Below, in pieces: positions 52,354 through 61,933 of a stretch of 64,000 nt of DNA. The position numbers and the translations under genes were made by a program. Position 1 is the stretch's first letter. Each line of letters begins with the position of its first letter. The notes beneath the pieces were generated by a model. That model was not told the origin of the DNA. It did not search any database and saw only the letters and a program-made list of their open reading frames with translations. The stretch is from JAENVT01 sp963720775 (lineage in GTDB: Bacteria > Actinomycetota > Acidimicrobiia > Acidimicrobiales > Ilumatobacteraceae): contig CAVRGR010000006.1 of assembly GCA_963720775.1 (NCBI GenBank), positions 62,001 to 126,000 on the forward strand, read 5' to 3'.

Positions 52354-52784
52354 TCAGTCGGCGCACGGCCGCCAGTTGGGCATGACCGTAGGGCGGCTAT
52401 CGACGGAGCCGAGGACCTCGAAGAACACCTCCATCGGAATGCCTGCCTGCAACTCGGGGGCGCCGGGCAGTTGGCCGACGAAGCGCGTGCCCGGCGCGTC
52501 GTCGAGATCCACGAGGACCACCGTGTACGGCGTCGGATATGCCGGATGCACCTGATGGGTAACGACCGTCCACGAATACAAGCTGGCACGGCCACCGACC
52601 GGCTGCCAGCGACCGTTCCAGCTCCGGCAATGGCGGCAGTACATGCGTGGCACGTGGAGGACCGTGTCGCAGTCGTTGCACTGTCGAACAACCAGCTCGC
52701 CCCTGGCGGCGGCCTCGAAGAAGCCGCCCGTGTCGGGATCGTCGACAAATGGCAACAGGCGGGGACTTCGTCGTTCATCCGCAT
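52354..52784 (-). CDS. DUF35 OB-fold protein with zinc ribbon (thiolase partner)
   Basis: About 143 residues. Rubredoxin-like zinc ribbon RQCNDCDTVLHVPRMYCRHC, then the OB-fold (LYSWTVVTHQVHPAYPTPYT, VGQLPGAPELQAGIPMEVFF). DUF35 proteins bind acyl-CoA and pair with thiolase-like enzymes to form aldolases or thiolases, as in sterol side-chain breakdown; its partner is immediately upstream. ATG 52784 (MRMNDE) is the natural start but is out of frame by one base; a missing C in the run near 52761 would fix it. Confidence 0.8.
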
Positions 52785-53976
52785 TCAGTCCTTTCGCAAG
52801 ATCAGGCCGCTGCCAGGAGGCAGCGGCGTCGACGTGACGAGGCAGACCTCGGCGTCGCATACCTGTGACGTCGAGGTGCCGCGCATCTGGCGAACCCCCT
52901 CGAGGACGTGGTTGAGACCGTGGATGTAGCCCTCCGAAAGGTGACCGCCGCCGGTGTTGATGGGCAGTCGTGCCACCGAGTGTCGATCGCTCCGCTCGCC
53001 GACGAACGGCGCCGCCTTCACCCTTCGCGCAGAAGCCCCAGTCCTCGATCTGCAGTAGCACGGTGATGCTGAAGCAGTCGTAGAACTGGGCGACGTCGAT
53101 GTCGGCCGGACCGAGCCCGGCACGGCGGTAGAGCGTCTCGGCCACCGCGGTCGCCGGCAGCGACGTGATCGTCTGGCGGGCCAGTGAAGGGAACATCATG
53201 CCCGGTTGCGGGCTCGGGATGGTGGCTTGGGCGACCGCCCGGATCAGCACCGGCGGTTGTGCGAGCTCGTCGCGCCCGTTCGGCAGTGGTCACGACGAGC
53301 GCACACGCCCCGTCGGTCTCGAGACAGAAGTCGAACAGCCGCAGCGGTGTCGAGATCATCCGCGCGCCGAGGTAATCGTCGATCGTCATCGGTCGGTCGT
53401 GCATCTGCGCACGCGGGTTGGCATTGGCTCGCTTCCGGCAGGTGACCGGGATCTGCCCGAGCTGCTCGGGCGTGGTGCCGAACTCGATCATGTGCCGCTG
53501 GGCGAACATGGCGAACGCCTGGCCCGGCGTCAGCAGACCGTACGGCATGTACAGCTCGTCGTAGGTACCGCCGCCGCCGACGACCTGGCTGCGTCGCCGA
53601 CGACATGCCGTAGCGGCGGCCGGAACGTCCGTTCAGCTCGCGGAACACCAGCACGGTGGTCGCCTGCCCGGACAGGATCGCTGCCGACAGCCTGGCCGAC
53701 CATCGCCGCGGCCGCGACGCCGCCAGGGCCAACCTCCGCCCAGTAGGTCACGTTGGGCATGCCGATCGACTCGACGAGGTCGTGGTGGTACACGGTATCC
53801 ATGTCGCAGCGCACGATGCCGTCGATCTGTTCGGGTTGCAGGCCGGCGTCGGCGATGGCCGCCAACGCGGCTTGCGTGGCCAGCGTCAGATCGCTCCGTC
53901 CGGAGTTGCGGCTGTAGTCGGTTTCGCCGATGCCGACGATCGCACAGCGGTCTCGGTGGTGGAACTCCTCGTTCAT
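52785..53976 (-). pseudogene. Thiolase-like / lipid-transfer (SCP2-type) acyl-CoA enzyme, four frame changes
   Basis: About 395 residues when repaired. Start MNEEFHHRDRCAIVGIGETD, AEVGPGGVAAAAMVGQAV, MPYGLLTPGQAFAMFAQRHM, DGACALVVTTAERAR, DIDVAQFYDCFSITVLLQIE, then INTGGGHLSEGYIHGLNHVL. The thiolase Cys position is occupied by a Gly/Ala-rich segment as in Ltp2-type aldolases (tentative). Frame changes near 53700, 53600, 53285 and 53020 all go in one direction. It sits directly before DUF35, its usual partner. Confidence 0.78.
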
Positions 53977-55501
53977 GAGAGCAGCCGATTGACGACGAGC
54001 CGTGAGCTCGTCGCGCATGACCCGTTTCAGCACCTTGCCGGTGTCACTCACGGGCAACGAGCTGCGGACGTCGATGATCGCCGGGCGCCGAGACGACCGC
54101 AGGTGAGAGACCACGAAGTCGCTGAGCTCCTGCTCGTCGACGACAAATCCGTCGTGGAGGACGACGACTGCGGCGACGACCTCGCCCCACTCCTCGTCGC
54201 GCACGCCCACGACCGCGGCAGTCGCGCACCGCCGGGTGCTCGAGCAGGACGTCTTCGATCTCGCCGGGGGAGAGGTTCTCGCCACCACGGACGATGACGT
54301 CGTCGAGGCGGCCCTCGACATACAGGTATCCGCCTTCGTCGAAGTAACCCTCGTCGTTGGTCGCGAACCATCCTTCTCCGGGCCCGCTGCCGTCCTTGCC
54401 GTGGTACTCGCCCGATACCTGCTCGCCGCGCACCCAGATCTCGCCCTTCTCGTGGGCTGCGAGCGCCTCTCCGTCGGGGCCGCGGACGGTGATCTCCACT
54501 GTCGGTAGCGGCTGGCCGACGGATCCCAACCTGTCGCGCACGTGCGGCTCGTTGCTGGCCAATGCCTCGCGGTGGTCGTCGGGGGTCAGGATCGCGATCG
54601 ACGAGCTTGTCTCGGTCAGTCCATACGCGTTGACGAAGTCGATCCCCGGCAGCAGCGTGAGCGCGCGCTGTATGACCGGCACAGGCATTCGCCCACCGCC
54701 GTACGACAAGTGGCGCATCGATGGCAGGCCTTGGCCGTCGCCGCCGGTGGCAGGGTCGAGTTCGTCAAGGATGCGACTGAGCATCGTCGGCACCGTCATC
54801 GCATGGGTGATCCTCTCGTGGCGGGCGATGAATACCCACTCATCCGGGGAGAACGACGGCATCTGAACGAGGCGGCGACCGCCGTAGACCGAGGTGAGGA
54901 TCGCCGAGATCCCGGCGATGTGATACGGCGGCACACTGACGAGCGACGCCTCGCCCTCGCCGGCGCCGAGGAACTCGACCGAGCCGATGACGTAGTTGGT
55001 GAGGTGACGATGACGCAGCACCGCGGCCTTCGGCTCACCGCTCGTACCGCTGGTGTGCAACAGCAAGGCGACGTTCTCCGGATCCATCGACCACTCCTGA
55101 GCCGACGGCTCGCGTCCGGTGATCGATGTGAGGAAGCCGAAGACGGTGACCAACGTCAGGCCTTCGATGCCTGCAAAGCGATGTTCGGTGCCGGCGTCGC
55201 ACAACACCACCGCGGGGGCCTGGCGCTCGACGATCAGCCGCAGCCGGTCATCGGCGAGGCGATAGTTCACGGGCACGAACGGCAAGCCGGCCCAGGCGGC
55301 TGCGAACAGCGCCACCGGCAGCGCCGGTGACGACTCGGCGACGTACACGACTCGTTCGACCTCGAGCCCTCGGAACTCGGCTGCGGCGCGGCCGGCCAGG
55401 TCGAACAGGCGCCCGTAGGACAACCCGTCGGCCCGCTCGCCCAGTGCGAGTCGATCGTCGGCTGCCGCTGCCGCCATCTCCAACAAGAGCATGATGTTCA
55501 T
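53973..55501 (-). pseudogene. Acyl-CoA ligase (AMP-forming), C-terminal frameshift
   Basis: About 505 residues. Adenylation motifs LLLHTSGTSGEPKAAVLRHR, NAYGLTETSSSIAI, GYFDEGGYLYVEGRLDD and VIVRGGENLSPGEIED; the catalytic Lys region DTGKVLKRVMRDEL is in another frame after an extra T near 54225. As given, the last frame has no stop and runs into the thiolase; one more extra base would place a TGA overlapping the thiolase ATG (ATGA), the likely true end. It activates a carboxylic acid intermediate to its CoA ester. Confidence 0.82.
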
Positions 55502-55511
55502 TCGACGCTGA

Positions 55512-56348
55512 TCAACCGCGGCCAATCTGTCCGGCGTCGACGGGGATGGCAGTGCCAGTGATGAACCGAGCGGCATCGGATGCCAGCCAGAGGATGACCT
55601 CGCTGACGTCACGCGGTTCAAGCCAATCAGTGGGCAGCACCTGCATCGAGCGAAACACCTCGGTGGCGTCTTGCTTGGTCGGGTTCTCGATCTCTGGTCG
55701 GAAGATGCTGTACGTCGGTTGATTCATCATCATGTCCGTGTGGATCAGCCCAGGACACACGCTGTTGACCCGGATGTTGTACGGGCCGAGTTCGTTGGCC
55801 AGCGTGCGCATGAGGCCGTTGACACCGTGCTTGGCAGCGACGTACCCGGCAATGTTCGAGTAGCCCTTCAACCCGGCTAGCGAACTCGTGAGCACGATGC
55901 AACCACCTCGGTCGGCCGCGATCATCGGTGGAACGACGGCCTTGATCGTGCGCCAGACGCCGGTGAGGTTGACGTCGATGACATCCTGCCAGTCGTGTTC
56001 CGACATCTCCCAGGTCTTCACCATCGTCGTGGCGATTCCGGCGTTGGCAGACACGATGTCGATATGCCCAAGGGTGGCGATGGTCTGGGCAACGGCGGCT
56101 TCGAGTGCCGCGGAGTCGCGCACATCGACCGTCAGTGCAAGCACCGTCTGTCCGGTCTTCTCTACCAGTCGAGCGGTTTCTTCGAGGTCGTCCGCGGTGG
56201 ACAGCGGATAGAACACCGACTCGATGTCGTGGTCGATGTCGACGATGACGACGTCAGCGCCGTTCTCGGCCAGCGTGACAGCATGCGATCGTCCCTGTCC
56301 CCGAGCTGCACCGGTGATGAAGGCGACCTTGCCGTCGAGGGTTCCCAT
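55512..56348 (-). CDS. Mycofactocin-coupled SDR oxidoreductase
   Basis: 278 residues. GKVAFITGAARGQGRSHAVT, an insertion after the second strand (VDIDHDIESVFYPLSTADDL) and VSANAGIATT, with active-site YVAAK; this insertion is the mark of the SDR subfamily whose NAD is tightly bound and re-oxidised by mycofactocin. It oxidises an alcohol. First gene of the minus-strand operon running to DUF35. No mycofactocin biosynthesis gene is in the window. Confidence 0.9.
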   Translation of the reverse strand: MGTLDGKVAFITGAARGQGRSHAVTLAENGADVVIVDIDHDIESVFYPLSTADDLEETARLVEKTGQTVLALTVDVRDSAALEAAVAQTIATLGHIDIVSANAGIATTMVKTWEMSEHDWQDVIDVNLTGVWRTIKAVVPPMIAADRGGCIVLTSSLAGLKGYSNIAGYVAAKHGVNGLMRTLANELGPYNIRVNSVCPGLIHTDMMMNQPTYSIFRPEIENPTKQDATEVFRSMQVLPTDWLEPRDVSEVILWLASDAARFITGTAIPVDAGQIGRG

Positions 56349-56386
56349 TGAAAGCTCCTTGTTGAAATGACGATCATCGTGGTATT

Positions 56387-56494
56387 AATTCGTCATGATA
56401 AATCATTGGGCACCCGAATGAAAGCAAAAGATGGTGTGACGCGCAGAGTTTTCCTGGGCGTCGGATCGCCGGCCGTTTATCATCCTGATGAATT
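56387..56494. promoter_or_regulatory. Paired palindromic operators, SDR / WS-DGAT promoter region
   Basis: Site 3, read on the minus strand, is TTTATCATGACGAATT (56402-56387). Site 4 is TTTATCAT-CC-TGATGAATT (56476-56494), the same halves with extra central bases. They flank the middle of the divergent region between starts 56348 and 56513. Confidence 0.55.
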
Positions 56495-56512
56495 CGCGTG
56501 AGGAGCTCCCGT

Positions 56513-58135
56513 ATGAAGCAGCTGGGTGGCATGGACGCCAACTTTCTGAACATCGAGACGTCGTCGACGTACGGGCACGTTTCGTCGATGACCATCTTCG
56601 AGCCGAAGCCCGGCACCGGCGGCGCAGGGTTGGACGTCACCAAGCGGGCGATCCTGTCGCGCATCGACCAGCTCGAGCCGTACCGCCGCCGGCTCGTGAC
56701 GGTGCCATTCGGACTGGACATCCCCTACTGGATCGAGGATCCCGACTTCGACATCGACTACCACGTACGTCATCACGCCGTCCCGCCTCCCGGCAATCCC
56801 GAACAACTGGCGGAGATCGTCAACCGCATCATCGCTCGGCCGCTCGACCGCCGCCGTCCACTGTGGGAGTTGTACATCATCGAGGGTGTCGAGAACGGCA
56901 AGTACATCGCTCAGCTGAACAAGATCCATCACGCCACCATCGATGGCGCGGCTGGTGTGCTGCTGCTGGGTGCAATGCTCGATGCGGACCCCGACAGCGT
57001 CCCGGCCGAGGCATCGGCGAACGGGTGGCCGGTCGACGTAATCCCCACCTCGATCGAGATGCTGGGCCTCACCGCCCGAGAGTTCCTCAGGCGGCCCGAG
57101 AAGGTGATCCGCCTCGGCGTCCACGCCGTGCGCAGCATGGCGGCGAGCACCGGTAGCCCGGGCCTGGCGATCCTGGGTGAGGCGCTGGCGCGACCCTTGC
57201 CAGGGCCGCTCGGGCGGGCGTTGCGCAGCCGCCTCCGCGGTGACCGCTCCCGCGAGGATGACCTGCCGGACTTGTCTTCGGTGTCGGCACCGCGAACTCT
57301 GTTCAACGCCACGATCGGCCCGCACCGACGGTTCGCCTTCACCACGCTTTCACTGGAAGACGCTCGTCAGATTCGCAGGGCGTTCGGCGTCACGTTCAAC
57401 GACGTCGTGATGGCCTTGTGTGCAGCAACGCTGCGCGAGTATCTGACGCTTCATGAGGCGCTCCCCGCAGAACCGCTGGTGGCGATGGTGCCCATCAGCG
57501 TGCGAAGGGACGACGAGGAGGATCTCTTCCGCAACCGGGTTTCTGCCCTCACCTGCGAGCTGGCTACAGACGAGGCCGACCCGGTGAAGCGACTCCGCCG
57601 GATCTCCCGCCGTATGGCGGACGCCAAGAAACGCTTTGATCCGGTGAGTGCCGACGCATTGCAGGACTTCACCCAGTTCGCTCCACCGGCCGTGGCTGGT
57701 CAGGCGATGCGCCTTCTGAGCAGATTGCGCATCGCCGACCGCATCAACCTGCCGGTGAACGTGGTGATCTCCAACGTGCCGGGGCCCAATCATCCGCTGT
57801 ACTCGGCCGGCGCGGAGCTCAAGCACTTCTATCCCGTCAGCACGATCAGCGATGGCATCGGCCTCAACCTCACCGTGCAGAGCTACAACGGTCAGCTCGA
57901 CTTCGGCTTTGTCGGCGACCGGGATCTCGTGCCCGACGTGTGGATCCTCGTTGACCTGCTCCACGACGCCATGAAGGAGCTGCATGGTCGGGCCATCTCC
58001 GAGCAGGCCGGCGCGTCGGCCGCGGCCGCCCCGAAGCGAGCGCCCGAGAAGAAGGCGGCGAAGAAGCCGACGCCGAAGAGAGCAGCGGCCAAGAAGCCGG
58101 CGGTCAAGGAGCAAGCAGCGTCGGCGTCGTCGTAG
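56513..58135 (+). CDS. Wax ester synthase / diacylglycerol acyltransferase (WS/DGAT)
   Basis: 540 residues. Active-site motif IHHATIDGAAG (HHxxxDG), RPLWELYIIEGVENG, NRVSALTCEL, NVVISNVPGP (the second family motif). It esterifies alcohols or diacylglycerol with acyl-CoA. A Lys/Ala/Pro-rich C-terminal tail of about 45 residues is added. GAGGAG precedes ATG 56513. In this regulon it could store or detoxify the substrate alcohol as an ester. Confidence 0.9.
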   Translation: MKQLGGMDANFLNIETSSTYGHVSSMTIFEPKPGTGGAGLDVTKRAILSRIDQLEPYRRRLVTVPFGLDIPYWIEDPDFDIDYHVRHHAVPPPGNPEQLAEIVNRIIARPLDRRRPLWELYIIEGVENGKYIAQLNKIHHATIDGAAGVLLLGAMLDADPDSVPAEASANGWPVDVIPTSIEMLGLTAREFLRRPEKVIRLGVHAVRSMAASTGSPGLAILGEALARPLPGPLGRALRSRLRGDRSREDDLPDLSSVSAPRTLFNATIGPHRRFAFTTLSLEDARQIRRAFGVTFNDVVMALCAATLREYLTLHEALPAEPLVAMVPISVRRDDEEDLFRNRVSALTCELATDEADPVKRLRRISRRMADAKKRFDPVSADALQDFTQFAPPAVAGQAMRLLSRLRIADRINLPVNVVISNVPGPNHPLYSAGAELKHFYPVSTISDGIGLNLTVQSYNGQLDFGFVGDRDLVPDVWILVDLLHDAMKELHGRAISEQAGASAAAAPKRAPEKKAAKKPTPKRAAAKKPAVKEQAASASS

Positions 58136-58144
58136 ACACCTGCG

Positions 58145-59017
58145 TCAGCGAACGAGCAGCTGCCCTGCGGCCTCGAACATCGCCTCGCGCTTGCCCGCCA
58201 ACGACCGCTGCTCGGGCCACACCTGATCGGTCCAGATGACGACGTTCTCGAAATCTGCATCCTCATAACGCCTGGCGACAGCCGGGTCGCAGCCCTCCAT
58301 CCGGAAGATCAGCTCGAACGGGCGCCCGCTGCCAGTGTCTTCGTGAAGCTGATGGAGTTTCGTGCGCAAACGGACCGCCTCGTCGAACGACGGCGTGCCG
58401 GAGGAGAACCAGCCGTCTCCGAGCCGTGCCGCGCGACGTAGTGCGTTGTCGCTGTTGCCACCGAGGATCAGCGGGATGACGGTCGGGCGCTTGGTCACTT
58501 GTACGCCCGAGATCGAGAAGTGCTTGCCGCGGTGTGTCAATTCCCCTCCACGCCAGGCAACGCGTAGAACGGCGATCGACTCCTCGAACCGGCTGATGCG
58601 CTCGTCGAACGGTTGGTCGAGGGCGACGAACTCCTCGGCCAGCCAGCCAAAGCCCACACCCAGCATCAGCCGTCCCGTGGCCAACTCCTGCACGGTGCAC
58701 GCCGAGCGCGCCGTCGCCAACGGGTGACGAAGCGGCAGGATGTAGATGCCGGTGGCGAGCCGCAGGCGCGATGTCACAGCCGCGGCCGCGCCGAGTTGCA
58801 CCAGGGGGTCCACCAGTTCGGTGGCGGGGTCGATGATCGGGCCGGTGTGGTGCTGCTCGCCTTCGTGCTGTGTTGTCGGATGTGGTGTGGAGAAGCCGAC
58901 CGGCAGGACGACGTGCTCGCCCAGCCACAGCGAGTCGAACCCGGCAGCGTCGGCGGCCCGTGCCAGCTCCTGGAACTCGAGGGCATGGACGTTGTACGCC
59001 GTCAAACCGATCTTCAT
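58145..59017 (-). CDS. LLM-class F420-dependent oxidoreductase
   Basis: 290 residues. MKIGLTAYNVHALEFQELAR, AAGFDSLWLGEHVVLP, TGIYILPLRHPLATA, LMLGVGFGWLAEEFVALDQP, PLILGGNSDNALRRAARLGD: typical F420-type luciferase-like barrel. Last gene of a minus-strand operon after SDR, SnoaL and aldehyde dehydrogenase. The 3' end faces WS/DGAT with a 9-bp gap. Confidence 0.87.
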   Translation of the reverse strand: MKIGLTAYNVHALEFQELARAADAAGFDSLWLGEHVVLPVGFSTPHPTTQHEGEQHHTGPIIDPATELVDPLVQLGAAAAVTSRLRLATGIYILPLRHPLATARSACTVQELATGRLMLGVGFGWLAEEFVALDQPFDERISRFEESIAVLRVAWRGGELTHRGKHFSISGVQVTKRPTVIPLILGGNSDNALRRAARLGDGWFSSGTPSFDEAVRLRTKLHQLHEDTGSGRPFELIFRMEGCDPAVARRYEDADFENVVIWTDQVWPEQRSLAGKREAMFEAAGQLLVR

Positions 59018-59030
59018 GGAGCTGCGCGCC

Positions 59031-59819
59031 TCAGCGCAACGACTCGCCGCCGTCGACGATCATGTTCAAGCCGGTGATGAACTGCGCGGCCGGGGAGCAG
59101 AGGAAGTTGGCCGCCTCGGCGAGATCGCGAGGTTGTCCGGCGCGGCCCATCGGCACAGTCGCCGCCATCTCGGCGAAGACAGCAGGGTTCAGCGCTGTCA
59201 ACGGCGTCTCGGTGATGCCGGGAGACAGGATGTTGACGCGGACGCCGATCGGTGCGAGCTCGGCAGCGGCGACGCGAACCGCCTGGTTCACGCCCGCCTT
59301 CGTTGCCGAGTAGATGAGCCGTCCCGGCACGGCCCCGAGTCCGCGAATCGACGACACGACGACGATGCAGGAGTTGTCGATCGCGTGCTCGAGCATCATC
59401 TTGGCCGCCAGCTGCATGCACAGGATGGTTCCGGTGAAGTTGAGGGCGACGACCTCGTCGGTTTCCTCAGGGGTCAGCTCGAAGAATGGCGTCACCCGGC
59501 CCGTACCTGCATTGGCGATGAAATGATCGAGACGCGGGATTCGCTCGTGGAGTTCGTCGAACAGCGCCATGACCGACACTCGGTCGGCGACGTCGGCAGT
59601 GAGGCCGATCACGAGTTGCCCTGCCCAGGCCATGGCGGAAAGTTCGGTGACCGCCACGTCGATGTCGGCGCGGTTACGGGCGATGACCACGACGTTCGCT
59701 CCCGACTGCAGCAACCGTTCAGAGATCGCCCGGCCGATTCCCTTGCTACCGCCCGTCACCGCAGCCCATTGGCCGTGGAGCGCACGCGAGGCGGCGCTCG
59801 GCGCGCTCTCTTCACTCAC
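59031..59819 (-). CDS. Short-chain dehydrogenase/reductase
   Basis: 262 residues, classical SDR: AVTGGSKGIGRAISERLL, FIANAGTGRV, catalytic Ser in VVVSSIRGLGAV and YSATK. GTG start 59819 overlaps the SnoaL-like stop by 4 bp (GTGA); longer N-terminal extensions are out of family. NAD(P)-dependent alcohol or ketone conversion in the pathway. Confidence 0.88.
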   Translation of the reverse strand: MSEESAPSAASRALHGQWAAVTGGSKGIGRAISERLLQSGANVVVIARNRADIDVAVTELSAMAWAGQLVIGLTADVADRVSVMALFDELHERIPRLDHFIANAGTGRVTPFFELTPEETDEVVALNFTGTILCMQLAAKMMLEHAIDNSCIVVVSSIRGLGAVPGRLIYSATKAGVNQAVRVAAAELAPIGVRVNILSPGITETPLTALNPAVFAEMAATVPMGRAGQPRDLAEAANFLCSPAAQFITGLNMIVDGGESLR

Positions 59820-60295
59820 GGAATCGGATGCGGTCCGTAGCCGCCTACCTCTGCGAGGTAGCCAGCTGTGTCCTGGCGGCGCTCGCCCCAGAGGATCTCG
59901 AACACGAGTCGGCTGATCTGCCATCCGTTGGTGCCGCGCCGCAGCTGCAGGTGGTAGCGAGCGACGAGCACGACGACGGTCGTCGGATCGTTCTTCGGGA
60001 GCTGATATGAGGTGTGGTAGGTGAGCGCTTTCGCCGTGTCGCCGTCGATCTCGGTGTGGTACACGCTCAGTAGGTGGTGTTGCCACACCAGATCCGTCGT
60101 GGCAGAGGCGATCCACGCGGCAACCGTGTCGCCTCCGGTGACCGGCTCGGAGTTGCCGTACTGGGCCCAAAGATCGTCGGCGAGCACCGCTCGCAATCCC
60201 TTCGAGTCCCACGTGTCGATGCAAGATGCGTAGCGGTAGATCGTGTCCGCGACGTCGAGTCGGTCCTGCAACAGTTGCAAGGCGTCGGCGTTCAT
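59816..60295 (-). CDS. SnoaL/NTF2-like protein
   Basis: 159 residues of cone-shaped NTF2 fold: RLDVADTIYRYASCIDTWDS, ADDLWAQYGNSEP, WQHHLLSVYHTEIDGDTAKA. Such proteins act as small isomerases, hydratases or dehydratases on ring substrates (ketosteroid isomerase-like). The ATG overlaps the aldehyde dehydrogenase stop by 4 bp. Function in the pathway inferred. Confidence 0.85.
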   Translation of the reverse strand: MNADALQLLQDRLDVADTIYRYASCIDTWDSKGLRAVLADDLWAQYGNSEPVTGGDTVAAWIASATTDLVWQHHLLSVYHTEIDGDTAKALTYHTSYQLPKNDPTTVVVLVARYHLQLRRGTNGWQISRLVFEILWGERRQDTAGYLAEVGGYGPHPIP

Positions 60296-61775
60296 AAGCG
60301 GACCGCCGTCCACACGCTCTTGACCGTGGTCATCTCCTCGACCGACGTTGCCCCGAGCGACCGCCCGTGGCCTGACAACTTCACTCCTCCGTAGGGCACG
60401 CTCGGGTAGACCATCTGGTACGTGTTGATCCACACCGTGCCGGCCTTGAGCGCTCTCGCTGCTCGCTGCGATCGGTTGAGGTCGTTGGTCCACACTCCGG
60501 CGGCGAGGCCGTAGCTGACGTCGTTGGCAATTCGGTAGGCGTCCTCCTCGCTCGAGAACGGCAAGATGCCCATGACCGGCCCGAAGATCTCCTCCTGGGC
60601 AATCCGCATGCTGTTGTTGACACCCGTGAACACGGTGGGCTCGTGGAAGTAACCCTTGTCACCGACCTGGTGGCCGCCGAGTACCAGCTCAGCACCTTCT
60701 TCCTGACCGATGGCCACGTACTTCTTGATCCGTTCGAGCTGAGTCGCTGACACCACCGGGCCCATCTCCGACGTGGGATCCATACCCGCACCGATCTTGA
60801 CGTTCTTGGTTCCGTCGACGATGCGGTTGACCCACTCGTCGTAGATCGACTCGTGCACCAGTGTTCGAGTGCCGCAGGTGCACACCTGCCCCGAAGCACC
60901 CCACACGGCAAACATCGACGCCGCTGCGGCGGCGTCGAGGTCGGCGTCGGGGAAGACGATGAACGGGCTTTTGCCACCCAGTTCAAGGAGACGCGCTTGA
61001 CGCGCTTCGCTGCGGCGGCCTGGATTGCAATGCCCGTGGCCACCGAGCCGGTGAACGAGATCGCGTCGACTTCTGGATGCTCGACGAGTGCCTGGCCGAC
61101 GTCTCTGCCCGTGCCCTGCACGACGTTGAAGACACCAGGCGGCAGCCCAGCGTCGATCGCCAGCTCGGCCATCAGCACAGCGGACATCGGGGTCTGCTCG
61201 GCCGGCTTGAGGACCACCGAGTTACCTGCCGCGAGCGCCGCGGCGACAAAGGCGAAGACCGCCGTTGGCCCGTTCCACGGCATGATCAGGCCAACGACCC
61301 CGATGGGCTCGCGCACCTGCGACACGTTGAACTCGCTGGGTACCGCGGGGATGGAGCCCTGCAGCTTCGAGGGCCATCCGCTGAAGTACTCGATGCCATC
61401 GACGGCGAACTGCACGATGAAGCCGGTGTAGGAGCGCAGCAAGCCTGCATCGAGCACGTCGATCTCGGCGAACAGCTCGCCGCGCTCGGCGACGAGGGCG
61501 GCCATGTTGCGCAGCACCCTCTCTTTCGCCATCGGCGGCTGATTGCGCCAGCGGCCGTCCTCGAAGGCGGCGCGAGCGGAACGGGCCGCCCGATCCACGT
61601 CGTCGACGGATCCTGCGGCGACCTTGGCAATGACGACCCCGGTCGACGGGTCGACGATGTCGAGGGTCGCGCCGTCGAGGGCGCCGACGCGTTCGCCCTC
61701 GATGACGTGTCCGAAGATGTCGTGCTCGATGGCCTTACGGGTCTCAGAGGAAACCCGTTCGTCGATGACGGTCAT
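60292..61775 (-). pseudogene. Aldehyde dehydrogenase, one frameshift
   Basis: About 495 residues when repaired. GVVGLIMPWNGPTAVFAFVA, ISFTGSVATGIAIQAAAAKR, then after the break MFAVWGASGQVCTCGTRTLV (nucleophile Cys) and EEIFGPVMGILPF. The break is near 60983: TTGAACTGGG lacks one G of TTGGAACTGGG, which would restore the catalytic LELGGKSP. ATG 61775 is chosen. First gene of a minus-strand operon (dehydrogenase-SnoaL-SDR-LLM) with 4-bp overlaps at two junctions. Confidence 0.85.
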
Positions 61776-61853
61776 GATGTCGTGTCCGATCTTGGCGCCG
61801 GTAGGAGAGGCCGACCCCCCCACGTGCTCCAGGCCCCATGTTGTCCCAGATTA

Positions 61854-61915
61854 ACCTCATGATGAATTTCTGTCAATCGTCACACCACAAGATAGTTGCT
61901 TTCATCATGATAATT
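61854..61915. promoter_or_regulatory. Paired palindromic operators, aldehyde DH / acyl-CoA DH promoter region
   Basis: Site 5 ACCTCATGATGAATTT (core 61857-61865) and site 6, read on the minus strand, AATTATCATGATGAAA (61915-61900), whose 12-mer TTATCATGATGA is identical to site 2 at 51 kb. GATAAT (61909-61914) inside site 6 could be the -10 of the acyl-CoA dehydrogenase gene. Confidence 0.65.
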
Positions 61916-61933
61916 GTGCACAGTAGTTGGCAG

